Below, one piece after another: positions 28,614 through 38,336 of a stretch of 64,000 nucleotides of DNA. Numbering within the stretch: the first letter of the stretch is position 1; every line of letters starts with the position of its first letter. The notes beneath the pieces are model-generated. The model had not been told where the DNA came from. It was given only the letters and a program-made list of their open reading frames with translations, and ran no database searches. Position numbers and translations under genes: made by a program. The stretch is from Thraustochytrium sp. TN22 (Eukaryota > Sar > Bigyra > Thraustochytrida > Thraustochytriidae), in NCBI GenBank assembly GCA_013306675.1, contig JABLUY010000069.1, positions 62,001 through 126,000 of the forward strand, given 5' to 3'.

Positions 28614-29147
28614 ATGCTGGCGGGCGGGCTGCGCGCGGCCGCGGGCGGGCGGTCCCTGGCGCGGGCGGCGGGCGGCCTGGTGCGGCACGATGCGCGCGGC
28701 ATGATGGCGGACGCCAAGCCGAAGCGCCGCGAGCGCGCGCGCCTCAAGCGCTGGGGCCAGGTGCTGGGCGACTCCACGGGCGAGCCGACGGTCTCGCACG
28801 ATGAGAGCGTGTTCGAGGCGCAGCAGCGCGTCTTCGGCTTCCGGGCGCCCAACTCGGGCGCCAACAAGCAGCGCAAGGAGGAGCGCTGGCATCGCATCCT
28901 CACGGTGCACAAGGGCTACTACCCGCCCACGGTCGAGCAGGTCAAGCAGTCCATCCGCGCGGACCTCAAGGAGCAGCGCCTGCGCCTGCGCCACGAGGGC
29001 GGTACGCAGGAGGAGCTCGCCAACGTCAACGCGCTGCTTGAGATCTTCAGGTACACGCCGGAGCAGGCCGCCAGGAAACAGCGCCTCATCGTGCTCAAAC
29101 GCCGCGGCAAGGGCCCGCCCAAGAAGGGCCAGGGCAAGCGCAAGTAA
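28614..29147 (+). CDS. MRPS33: Mitochondrial small-subunit ribosomal protein mS33
   Basis: 177 aa. mS33 is a small protein of the mitochondrial ribosome small subunit, specific to mitochondria. The first ~30 residues are Arg/Ala/Gly-rich without acidic residues, as in a mitochondrial presequence. The core has QQRVFGFRAPNSG followed by YYPPTVEQVK and ends in RLIVLKRRGKGPPKKGQGKR, the family's C-terminal signature. It is longer than human mS33 (~106 aa) because of the presequence and an insertion after the YYP segment. It converges on RME-8 with 264 bp between stops. Confidence 0.85.
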   Translation: MLAGGLRAAAGGRSLARAAGGLVRHDARGMMADAKPKRRERARLKRWGQVLGDSTGEPTVSHDESVFEAQQRVFGFRAPNSGANKQRKEERWHRILTVHKGYYPPTVEQVKQSIRADLKEQRLRLRHEGGTQEELANVNALLEIFRYTPEQAARKQRLIVLKRRGKGPPKKGQGKRK

Positions 29148-29151
29148 GCGT

Positions 29152-29153
29152 GG

Positions 29154-29183
<30 letters not shown>
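29152..29183. repeat. (CCTGAG)n hexamer array
   Basis: Four to five GCCTGA units directly after the mS33 stop codon. Confidence 0.85.
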
Positions 29184-29184
<1 letters not shown>

Positions 29185-29411
29185 CGGCCTGACGGGTTGC
29201 GGGCAAGTGCAAAATTGAAGAACGAAAACGAATGTGCCCTGTCGCGAGCAGGACGAAACAAAAGAAAAAAAAAGAAAGCAACAACAGAAAATTCAAAAGA
29301 GCGGAAGACGACACGAGCCGTCTGTCCATCAGCAGCTAAAAATCATCACGACTTGCTTGGCCTCCTTTCTTCTTTTTTTATAGAAACGAACCTGTAGGCA
29401 GGCTGGTGTCA

Positions 29412-29940
29412 TCAGACTTGCTCGGCCACGGCGTAATGCTGCCAGACCTCGTCGTGGTCCAGGGCCTCGCGCAGGCTAGGGTGCGCGACCTTGTGCAGCA
29501 CATCCACGACAGCGTAGGCAAACTCTTGCATGGGGCCCTCCTCGGGCTCCACGAGCTTGAGAAGCTCCAGGACCGGCGCGGTCCGTAATAAATGCGGGGC
29601 CAAGGCATCCAAGAGGTCCAGCACCACCTGGCGCTCCGCTTCGGCCACGTCCTTGGCGAAGAGTGAGACGAGGTGGCGGTCCAGCTCCGTATTGGAGGCG
29701 AGGTGCTCGGCCCAGCTGTCAAAGGCCAACAAGGACCGCATCACCTTGAGGTGGTCCTCGCGCTGCACAGCGCGCTGCAAATTCTCCACCAGCCGCGGCC
29801 CATAGCCCGCCGTGGATAAGGCAGCGGCCTCCTCCGGGCATCGCCCAACCATCACGGCGATGGCCCGCGCAAGCAGCGCACGCCGCTCGGCCAGCTCGCC
29901 GTCCCCGCCACCATTCGCATTGCCGTTCGTGGTGCTATCC

Positions 29941-30004
<64 letters not shown>

Positions 30005-33000
30005 GCCGGCCGCTGGGCGGGAGCCCCTTGGAGGGCGCAGGAGCGCCCTTGAGGTGGTCGTCCGGCGAAGGCGACGACAAAGGCAAGGGTGACGGCGGCG
30101 GTGGCGGTGGGGCCCGCGTTACTCGCAGCGGCGTCCCGCTGCCGCCGTTGCTCTCGCTCTCGTTCGCACGCTCCCCGTTGTTCTCGCTTGCGCGCGGCGC
30201 GCTCGGCTTGCGCGCGCGAGAAGGCACGGGCGGCGGGGCGTCGCCACCAATTCGCGTCGACCCGCGCCGGCGCGGCACGGGCGGTGGCGGCTGCGCTCCG
30301 CGCAGACTCCCGGCCCGCGCGCTGGTGGCGGCCTCGTCGCCCCGCGAGAAGGCGTCCAAGAGGCCCCGCATGAAGCCCGCCTCGTCCCGCAGAGGCGTCG
30401 TTCGCGGGTCCTCCTGCTGCAGAAAGGCGCGCACGAAGACCCCAGCCACGCACACCTCTGCCTCCATCTCCGGGTACTGGACGCGCTCCGCCGGGGCCTC
30501 GTCGGGCTGGTCCACGGCCTCCTGCAAACGCGCCAGCGCCGCCGCCGACCACATGAGCTCTGGCTCCACGACGCGCTCCGCCTGCAGCGTTTGCACTACG
30601 TCACCCTCGCGAAGCACGCGCACAACGCCCTCTGGCAAATAAACATCGAGCAGCGCGTCCGGGCACTTGCGAAGGACGCGGAGCGCCAGGTCCACCCGCG
30701 GGGCGGCCGCGTCCTCGAGGCCACCCAGCACGATGCGCAGCATTGCACGTACGCCCTTGGCGTCTCCCTGAAAGGGCAACGCCGCGAGGAGGCGCAGGTC
30801 CAGCGTGTCGGCATCCGAGGCATACGCCGGCGAAAGATTCGCGTCGCGCAGAGCGCTGCAGGTCGCGTCGCAGAGTGCGACCTGCCGCAAGCAAAGCGCC
30901 TCCACCGCCGCGACCGCCTCCTCGCGCGGACCGTCGACGCCCAGGTCTGCCACGAGGCCGGGCAGGACCGGCGGCTGCGCCAGGATCAGCGCGTTGGCGA
31001 TGCGACCCAGCGTCTCCTGGGTCGCGGCGGAGACCAGAGCCGCCAGAGCGGCCAGGTTCTCGCGGTGCGCCTCGCCCTCCTCGCGGAGCAGCGCGAGCGC
31101 CACGGCCGCCGGACCCTCCAGGGCCTGCAGCGCCTCCGCCCGATCCTCGCACGCCAGGAAGAGCCGCACGTAGAGACCGCCCACGTGGCGCTCGCTGACC
31201 TCAAGGTGTGGCAGATCTGTGGGCGCCGGCTCTCCGGCCAGGAACGCCAGCAGCTGCGCGCGCATCTCGGCGTTCCACACCAGGGTCGGCGTGGCGACGG
31301 CGTCGCCATTGAGCGTCGTGAGGAGGCTGGTCGGGTTAGCCTCGCGTAGGAGGCGCGCAACAGCCGGCGTGAGCGCTGCCTCGAGCGCACTCACAACCTT
31401 TGCATTGCGCGGCGACGCCAACTCGCGCGTCGCCAGCATGCCGCCCAAACGCGCCAGCGCGCGCGCCGCGTGCTTGGCGGAGACCGCCGCCTCGGGCCGG
31501 AAGAGCAGCGGCAGCGCGACCCACACGAAGCCGCGCTGGAACATGTCGTCCTGCAGGTCCTCCTCGTCCGCGAGGCGCGCCACGAGCTGCAGCGCGCTCT
31601 GCACGGTCGCCTCCGGGACAGCCTCTTCGCCAGCGCGCGCCAGCACCTCGCGCAGCCGCGGCAGCAGCACGCCCAGCACCTCGCTGGCGCGTACGTAGGC
31701 CTTGGACTTGCCGAGCGAGGCGAAGAGCACCAGGCTGTGCAGGCCCTCGGCCAGGGGCAGGCCCGTCGCCGGATCCGTCGCGTCCATGAGCAGGCGCACG
31801 GCGCCGCGCTCCGCGAGCTCCACGGCGTGCTTGGGCGAGGCGGCGCTGAGCGCGTGCGCAAGTCGCATGGCCGTCTGAGCCAACTCCACCTCGTCGCTGC
31901 GCAGCGCCTCCATGAGCAGGTCGAAGGCCGGATAGGGCCGCCCGTGCAGCTCGCTCTTGTACTGTTGGTACAGGAGCGCCTGCGTCTGCAACAGCAGCTT
32001 GCTCGAGACGGCGCGCCCGGGCGACCCAGACGCAAGCGTGCGGTACGCGTTCTGCAGCTGCGTCAGCCGCGCCGTCGTGAGCTCCTCAGCTCTGGCCTGC
32101 TTGCGATATGCCGCGTTCAGCACCGAGAGCTCCACGGCGCCCGCGTCCGCGGCCCCCGCCGCGTCCGCGCTCTCGAGGCCTAGCATAGCGCGTGCCTCGG
32201 TCTGCGGCAGGGTGGATGCCTCGAGCCGCTCCGCGTCGCTGCGCCAGAGCTCAACGATGCCATCCAGAAGCGCCTCCGGGTTGTCAATGTCGAGGTCGCT
32301 CGGCGCCATGGGCGCCAGCCGGTTCAGGTAGTAGCCATTGCAAAAGTACTCGTTCTCCAGGTCCGCAAATACCACGGGCGGTGTTGGCCCACCGCGGTGC
32401 TCCTCAAGGTGCGCGCGCACCTGCTCGCGCATGGCCGAGGTCCAGATCACGTCGGCGCCGCTCACGTTGCTGCCCGCGTACACCTCCGCGAAGCGTTCCG
32501 GGCCGTCACGCTCCAGCACGCACACCAGACTCTCCGGGACAAAGTTCAAGATGTATGCGCGCTGGTACGGCAGGAGCGCGTCCAGCAGGCAGGCGACCTT
32601 GACGAGCGCGCCGGCGTCATCCACGAGCAGCGACGCCTCCACCAGCCCCGTGCGGTGCACGTTGCGCAGGGCCTCCTCATCCGCGCCGTGGCTGATCACC
32701 GTGCACAAGAGGTCGGCGATGGGCGCGGCCAGCGCCGTCGTCGCCATGCCGCCGCAGAGGCGCTTCCACACCGGCGGGCTGCACAGTGTGCGAATGGCGC
32801 GCGGCGGTGGCCGCAGCTGGCGGCCCTGTGCGTCCGTGGTGGACTGCAGCAACGCCAGCTCCTGCAGCAGCGCCAGAGAGCCCTCCGCGACGGCGAGCGC
32901 CCCGCGGTCCGCGTCCGGGCCTGCGCTCCCGGCCGCGCCCTCCGCCTCTTCGTCGCTGACAACGGTACCCGCGGTCTCCGCCTCCTCGCTGCCCACGGTG

Positions 33001-35722
33001 AGCGTCGCGACCAGCGCGTCAAACGTGCGAGGGTGGAGGAGGAGCCGGACGAGGTTGACCTTGGACGCCGCGCAGGCGCGCAGCACCGCGAGCAGAAGCT
33101 TCTGCACAGCAGGTGCCTCGCCGCGCTGCGCGAGGCGGTCGACGAGAAAGGTCACGTCCGCGAACTCGCCGATGGCGGGCGCGTGGCAGCGGTACACCAC
33201 TCCCATGGCGCGCAGGCTGTCCTCGGGCGCCTGCTGCTTGAGGTAGCGGTTGTAGAGGGCGCCAAATACCTCGCGCGGCTCGCGCAGCTGCCGCGCCGCT
33301 TCCTCGGACTGCAGCAGGATGCGCAGGTACGCCGGCCCGGCCATGGGCTCGCCATCGAGCGACGCATAGTGCACGGCGAACTCCTCGTGGTTCCAGCTGT
33401 ACGCATCCGCGGACCCAGGCGCCAGCAGGAAGCGCAGCTCTTCGCTCAGCGCCTCGCGCAGCTCGCCGCGCGTGGTCGGGTTCCAGATCAGGTTCGGACT
33501 CTCGTGCGTCTGGTGCACGATATGGAAGACTGCGTCCAGGGCATCGTCGCGGCGCATCTGCGCGACCGTGTGGGCGATCTCCTTGGTGATGGGCTGCCCC
33601 GGAGGGTGGCCGCTGCGCAGGGTGAGAATGGCCAGGTCGAGGCGCTTCTCCAGCGCCGTGCGCCGCACGACGGGCCCCACGTCAAGCGGTGGGCCGCTCC
33701 CTGCGGCCGATGCCGACGTCCCGGCCACAGGCGAGCCGGCGGCCAGCTGCGCGCGGCCCATCGCGAACAGCCCCGCCGGCAGCATGCGGCGCAGGAGCGC
33801 GTCGCAGCGCGCGTTGCCCGCGGTAAAGTTGTGCACGAGGCTCTGGCTCGCGAAGCCGCGTGCGTCGAGCTGGCCAAAGAGCGCCTCCTGTAGCTCCTGC
33901 AGCAGCGCACCGCAGCGCAGCGCCTCGTCTTGCAGCGCCAGAACATGTCCGGCGCCCGGGCCGGCCTCCTCCAGCGCGGTCCGCGTCAGCAGTGCCACGC
34001 TTTCCAGCGTCTCCAGGACGCGGAAGCGAAGGCTGTTGACGAGGACCGAGTGCAGGCGCATCATGGCCTCGAGCATGCGCTGGTACACGGCGGCCGGCGT
34101 CGTGTCGCGACCGGCAACCAGCGCCTGCTCAAAGACCGAGGCGACGCGGGCCACGAGCAGCGCACTGCCCGCGCGCGCGCGCCACACCGCGACCAGCGCG
34201 TCGACGACGTCGTGCGTTAGCAGCGCCGTCTTGTTGGAGGTCTCGGCGCCGCGATCGCGCGACTTGTCGCGGACACCGCGGCCCATGAGGGCGCTGAGCA
34301 CCTCGAGCGCCTTGAAGAGGACCAAGTCGTTGCGCGCCTCGAGCGCCACGGCAAGCACCGATGGCAGCTCCAGCGTGCCCGCGTTGTTGATGCTGAAAAG
34401 GCCGCCCACGTCGCGGCGATCCACGGCGCGCAGCAGCACCTCAAGCATGCCGACGATGGCCCGCGGGTGGACCTGGTCCGGCTCCGCGCGGAGAAGCATG
34501 CCGATGAGCGCCACAAAGGAGACGAAGCCTGCGCCTTGCAGGTCGCTCCCGGCCAGCTGCGCGATCGTAGAGGCTTGCAGCGGCCAGCTGCTGTTGGCGG
34601 TGAACTCGGCGCAGGTTTGCAGAATGCGCTGCAGCTGCACATTTTGCAAGTGCGAGCCGACCGCGCGCGTCTGCTGCGCGGACACGAGCGTGAGCAGGCG
34701 CCGAAAGTAGAGCACCTCCACCTCGCTAGGTGGCTGCACGCTGCGCGGCACCACACGGAGTGGCGCGCGCGGCCGCAGCGGCAGGAGCGGCACGCGCGAC
34801 TTGCGGCGTGCGCAGGCGTCCAGAATGTGCGCGACCAGCGCATCGCGGCGCTCGCTGCGGCCCGGGTCGGCCGCCGGCACGCTCGTGGCGGCAGTGCCAT
34901 CGTCCTCCTCCACGTCGATCGTGTACTCCAGGTCCGCGTCCCCGGCCTGGAGCAGGATGCTGAGGTCGGCTTCCATTTCGTCCGGGCGCACAACGGCGAA
35001 GACGCGCGTCAGAGCGCGCGCCGACACCACGGCACCGGTGCCCGGCTCGAGCTCCACGAGGTGGCGCGTCGTGACGCGCAGGCGCAGGCGCTTCTCGGCG
35101 GCCGCCCCCCGGCGGCGCACGGCGAACTCGCACACGGTCTGCGCTGCGCTGGCGGCGCGCGCGTAGGCGCGGCCCATGGCCTGCCACTCCTCCTCGGTCA
35201 GACTCTGGTCTGGGAAGGCGATCGAAATGGCGCTCGCGCGGCTGCTGGCCGAGACCGACGCCAGCAGCGCGTGCGTGTGTTCGTCCGTCTGGAAGGCGCG
35301 CGGACGCTTGTCAACACCCGCCACGAAGACGATGCCGTCCCTCCCGAGGCGTTGCATGCACTCAATGTCCACATAGCGGTAGGCGTGCAGGATGCGCGTG
35401 GCGCTCTCGTCCGCCACCTCCACCAGGCCGCTCTCGCCGGCCACCAGCAGGCACGGCCGCGACCGGCCCGGCGTGCGTCGCGACAGCTTCTGCACGCGGT
35501 ACACGTGCTGGCGGCCCGCGTGCTTCTTTGCGAGCAAGGTGCCCAGCAGCTCGCTGCGGCACGGGCTCCAGAACGTCATGGTCGTGCGACCGGACCCAAA
35601 GGACAGCGCACTCCCGTCCTTGAACGTCAGCTGGAACTTGCCCGCTGACGACGGCGGAGCCTCGTCCACGCCCTCGCCGCGACCCGATGCCGTCGGCTCC
35701 GCGCCGTCTCCACTTTGCAGCA

Positions 35723-35757
<35 letters not shown>

Positions 35758-35996
35758 GGCTGCGGTTGCCTCAGCGGGCCGATGCCGCTGACTTCCTCGC
35801 TGGCGTCTGGCAGCGCCACGTCCTCCAGCTGGTCATAGCGCCAGCTGTTGGTCACCTGCGTCGACGTGGGGTCCACATTCGTGAACCCGTTCGTGCCCAC
35901 CTCGAACACGCGCAGGTACTCGCCGCGCAGTTTGTGCTGCTTCACCGACACGAATCTGTGCGTCACCGGGCCCGACGCGCCGTCCTTGCCCGTCAT
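29412..35996 (-). CDS. DNAJC13: RME-8/DNAJC13 endosomal protein with J domain lacking HPD
   Basis: 2194 aa from the Met at 35996 (MTGKDGASG), where family similarity begins; the frame runs to 36572 without such similarity. RME-8 recruits Hsc70 to early endosomes, with retromer/SNX1 and clathrin turnover. N-terminal PH-like region: HRFVSVKQHKLRGEYLRVF, VGTNGFTNVDP. Four IWN-type repeats lie near residues 835 (LIWNPTTRGELREAL), 1181 (VIWTS), 1570 (LVWNAEMRAQL) and 1814 (LMWSAAALARL), each followed by a Y(V/L)R-type helix, between armadillo-like helices. The J-like region (~1262-1320) keeps AMLGL, LNAAYRK and LQNAYRTLAS, but the HPD tripeptide and its surroundings are gone. The following QALLYQQYKSEL segment is conserved. 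Insertions: poly-Gln (~80-92) and a Pro/Ser-rich block with ~18 Ser (~1999-2017). Confidence 0.93.
29946..29999. repeat. (TGC)18 triplet repeat in RME-8
   Basis: Uninterrupted TGC/AGC triplets coding poly-Ser inside a Pro/Ser-rich linker near the C-terminus of the RME-8 homologue. Confidence 0.95.
35722..35757. repeat. (CTG)n triplet repeat in RME-8
   Basis: About eleven CTG triplets (CAG on the coding strand) giving poly-Gln in the N-terminal region of the RME-8 homologue. Confidence 0.9.
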
Positions 35997-36629
35997 CTTG
36001 CCGCTGGTGCGCTCGCTTCCCGCGCGACCCTCGCCCAGCGCGCGGGCGAGCGAGCGGTCCGGCCCGTCCCAGGCCTCCTGGGCGTGGACGGGCCGTCGCC
36101 GCCCTGCACGCCCGGCTGCTGGCGGAGACGGAAGCTCGCTCGCTCGCTGGCGACTTTGGTTGCAAAATCGATGGACGAAGTCGGCCGCTCGCCGGCCGGC
36201 CGCCGCACTCCGCTCGCCGCGGCCAGCGCGCGGGCGAGCCGGGCGCAGCGGCGGGCGCCCTCCGCGCCGCGGCCTCCGGTGCCGCCGCCGCGCGCGCGCG
36301 CGCGCGAGCGAACGAGCGAGCGAGCAAGCGAGCGAGCGGCGCGGCTCGGGCGGCGGGTGGGGACTCTCTCGTTGGGGCTTTGCTGCTCGGCGGCGGCGAC
36401 GAAGACGAACAAGGTGACTGAGACGGTGGGAGCAACCAAGGCTGCCGCGCAGCGCAGCACGTTCCGGTCCGTGGCGCGGGCGGGCCTCTGTGCGCGAGCA
36501 TTGCAAGGACGAGGAAGGAGACCAGCTCTTTAGAGCGCCGGCGAGCGTTTTAGAGTTCATCATGAAGGTCATGCGATCACAGGTGTCACAGGTGTTCAGG
36601 AGGAGGCTGAGGAGGAGGAGGAGGAGGAG
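35997..36629. other. Intergenic and leader of RME-8
   Basis: Between the RME-8 start and the 3' end of the phosphotriesterase-like gene, both minus strand. It has a GCGAGCGA-type tetramer-rich stretch at ~36295-36345. The open frame through it lacks family similarity. Confidence 0.45.
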
Positions 36630-38027
36630 TCAGGAGCTGCCGACGGCGACGCCCCAGGCGCCGGCGTTGCCGACGCCGCGACGGCCACCGCCACGGCCGC
36701 CACGGCCGTCGTCCTTGCCTGGAGGGTCCTTGGCCTCGAGCTCGCGCTGGTGCGCACGGAGACACTCCATGCTGCAGTAGCGGTACTCGAGGCGGGTGAA
36801 GGGCTCGCGCTTGGCGCTGTAGTCCTTGCCGCACGGGCCGTCGCAAGGCCAGCGGGGACGCGCCTTGGGCTTCTCGGGCTCCGGGGCCGCATACCAGGCG
36901 AGAGAGCGGAGCAGACGAGCCCCAAACATCTCGTCCAGGTCGGCGCTGGCGAACCCGGCGCGCGCCAAGAGCTCGCGCAACCGAATGCAGGGCTGCACGT
37001 AGCCGTCGCCGCCCCAACCGCGCAAATGCATCTTGTACTGCACGCCGGAGGATATGCAAATACGGTCCGCGAAGCCCGCCTGGGCGAGCTGCAGGACCAT
37101 GGCGGCGAGCACGGAGGACCCGAGCTCGCAGCTGGCGCCCACCGCCAGGTCGACAGGGGCACTCCCGAGGAGGCGCCGGCCCAAGGTCTCGAGAGCGGTC
37201 GCAAAGGTCTCGAGGCCGAGGTAGGGCGGCGGCACGGCCTCCAGGAGGCCTGCCACGAGGAGGCGGCCGGGCTGCTCGTCGTCGCGCAGACCCGCCTCGG
37301 CCTCGATGCGCGCTGCAATGGCCTCGCAGGTGCCCACGAGGGCCTCGAAGACCGCAGCGGACCCGACAAAGCGATCTGCGGCCGCGGCTTGGCTCTCGGC
37401 GAGCGCACGGGCCATGCCGGAGACACGCAGCACGATGGGCGGGCGGCCGTTGCCCTTGCGGCGCGCCACCGTGGCCTGTGCGCGCGCTGCCGCGGTGACG
37501 GCCAGCGCGATGTCGTCCTCGCAGTCCACGTCGATCTCGCCCAAAAAGCCGCACGCCGGCTGCCTGGGGTCCAGGTCGGCCTCGAAGCGCTGCTGGAGCG
37601 CCGCAACGTCATCGGCGGCAGCGGTGGCTCGCGGGCGCGCCCAGCCAGAGCCGAGCACCAGCGTGAGGCCCCGGCCCTGGGCGCGAGCGGCGGCCTGCGC
37701 AAGCAGCTCGCGCTCCTGGCCGCGCTCCGGCGGCGAGCCCTCGCAGACGACGAGCGCCGCGCCGCCGAGGCGGTCAGCCGCGAGTCTGGTGGCGGCCGCC
37801 AGCTCATTCTCCGCCTCGTCCACCGTCTCGCAGAGCGACAGGTTGCGCGCGACGCCGTCCGGGTCGGCGCGAACCGCGCCCAGCTCGTACTGGGCCATGG
37901 AGACCTCGGTCGCGCCGCCATGGGCGCCGTTCGCGCCGCCGCCGCTCCAGCTCACGCGCTCCGGCGCGAGCGCCACGACGCGGCCGCCCGTGGGCGCCGC
38001 CGCCGGCCCTGTCAACGACACGAGCAT
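36630..38027 (-). CDS. Phosphotriesterase-fold protein without metal ligands, C-terminal zinc-finger-like motif
   Basis: 465 aa. Residues ~1-380 follow the phosphotriesterase-related (PTER/Php) order: TGPAAAPTGGRVVAL, ALVVCEG, LTLVLGSGW, GFLGEIDVD, PPYLGLETFA, ISSGVQYKMHLRGWGGDGY, then a RLRELLARAGF helix. In active enzymes the first strand carries HxH, later strands carry single His residues and the end has SHD. Here those sites read LAPER (~20-24), VLRVSG (~199-204) and SSG (326-328), so the four His and the Asp are lost; the bridging acidic residue E164 (GEI) remains. A Cys motif follows (C395/C399 and C418/C422, CDGPC and CSMEC), then a Gly/Arg-rich tail. I infer a catalytically dead scaffold or binding protein. 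Role unknown. Confidence 0.8.
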   Translation of the reverse strand: MLVSLTGPAAAPTGGRVVALAPERVSWSGGGANGAHGGATEVSMAQYELGAVRADPDGVARNLSLCETVDEAENELAAATRLAADRLGGAALVVCEGSPPERGQERELLAQAAARAQGRGLTLVLGSGWARPRATAAADDVAALQQRFEADLDPRQPACGFLGEIDVDCEDDIALAVTAAARAQATVARRKGNGRPPIVLRVSGMARALAESQAAAADRFVGSAAVFEALVGTCEAIAARIEAEAGLRDDEQPGRLLVAGLLEAVPPPYLGLETFATALETLGRRLLGSAPVDLAVGASCELGSSVLAAMVLQLAQAGFADRICISSGVQYKMHLRGWGGDGYVQPCIRLRELLARAGFASADLDEMFGARLLRSLAWYAAPEPEKPKARPRWPCDGPCGKDYSAKREPFTRLEYRYCSMECLRAHQRELEAKDPPGKDDGRGGRGGGRRGVGNAGAWGVAVGSS

Positions 38028-38336
38028 GGTGGCGGATTCTCGCGGGGGGACGGGAAACTGCGTTTGCTTTTGCCCACGACGCGGCGGCTGCTCGCAACAC
38101 TGGGTGCTCGTGGCTGGGGATCCACCTCTCTGTCAATGAATCATCAACCAACAAGACTGTTGGCGTGACCAGGCAGCTGCGCAGTTCGCGCGCGCGGTCT
38201 TTCTCGCCCTTTTCGATGTCCGTGTTCAAGTTATGTGTGTCTGTCTCTCTTTTCTCCTTGAATCAGAGGCTGTGCTTGGCTTGCAATGACGGATTTTTCC
38301 CTCGCGGCACTGCACAGCCCGCGACCTGAGGACCTT
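38028..38336. other. Intergenic
   Basis: 309 bp between two minus-strand genes; nothing recognised. Confidence 0.4.
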
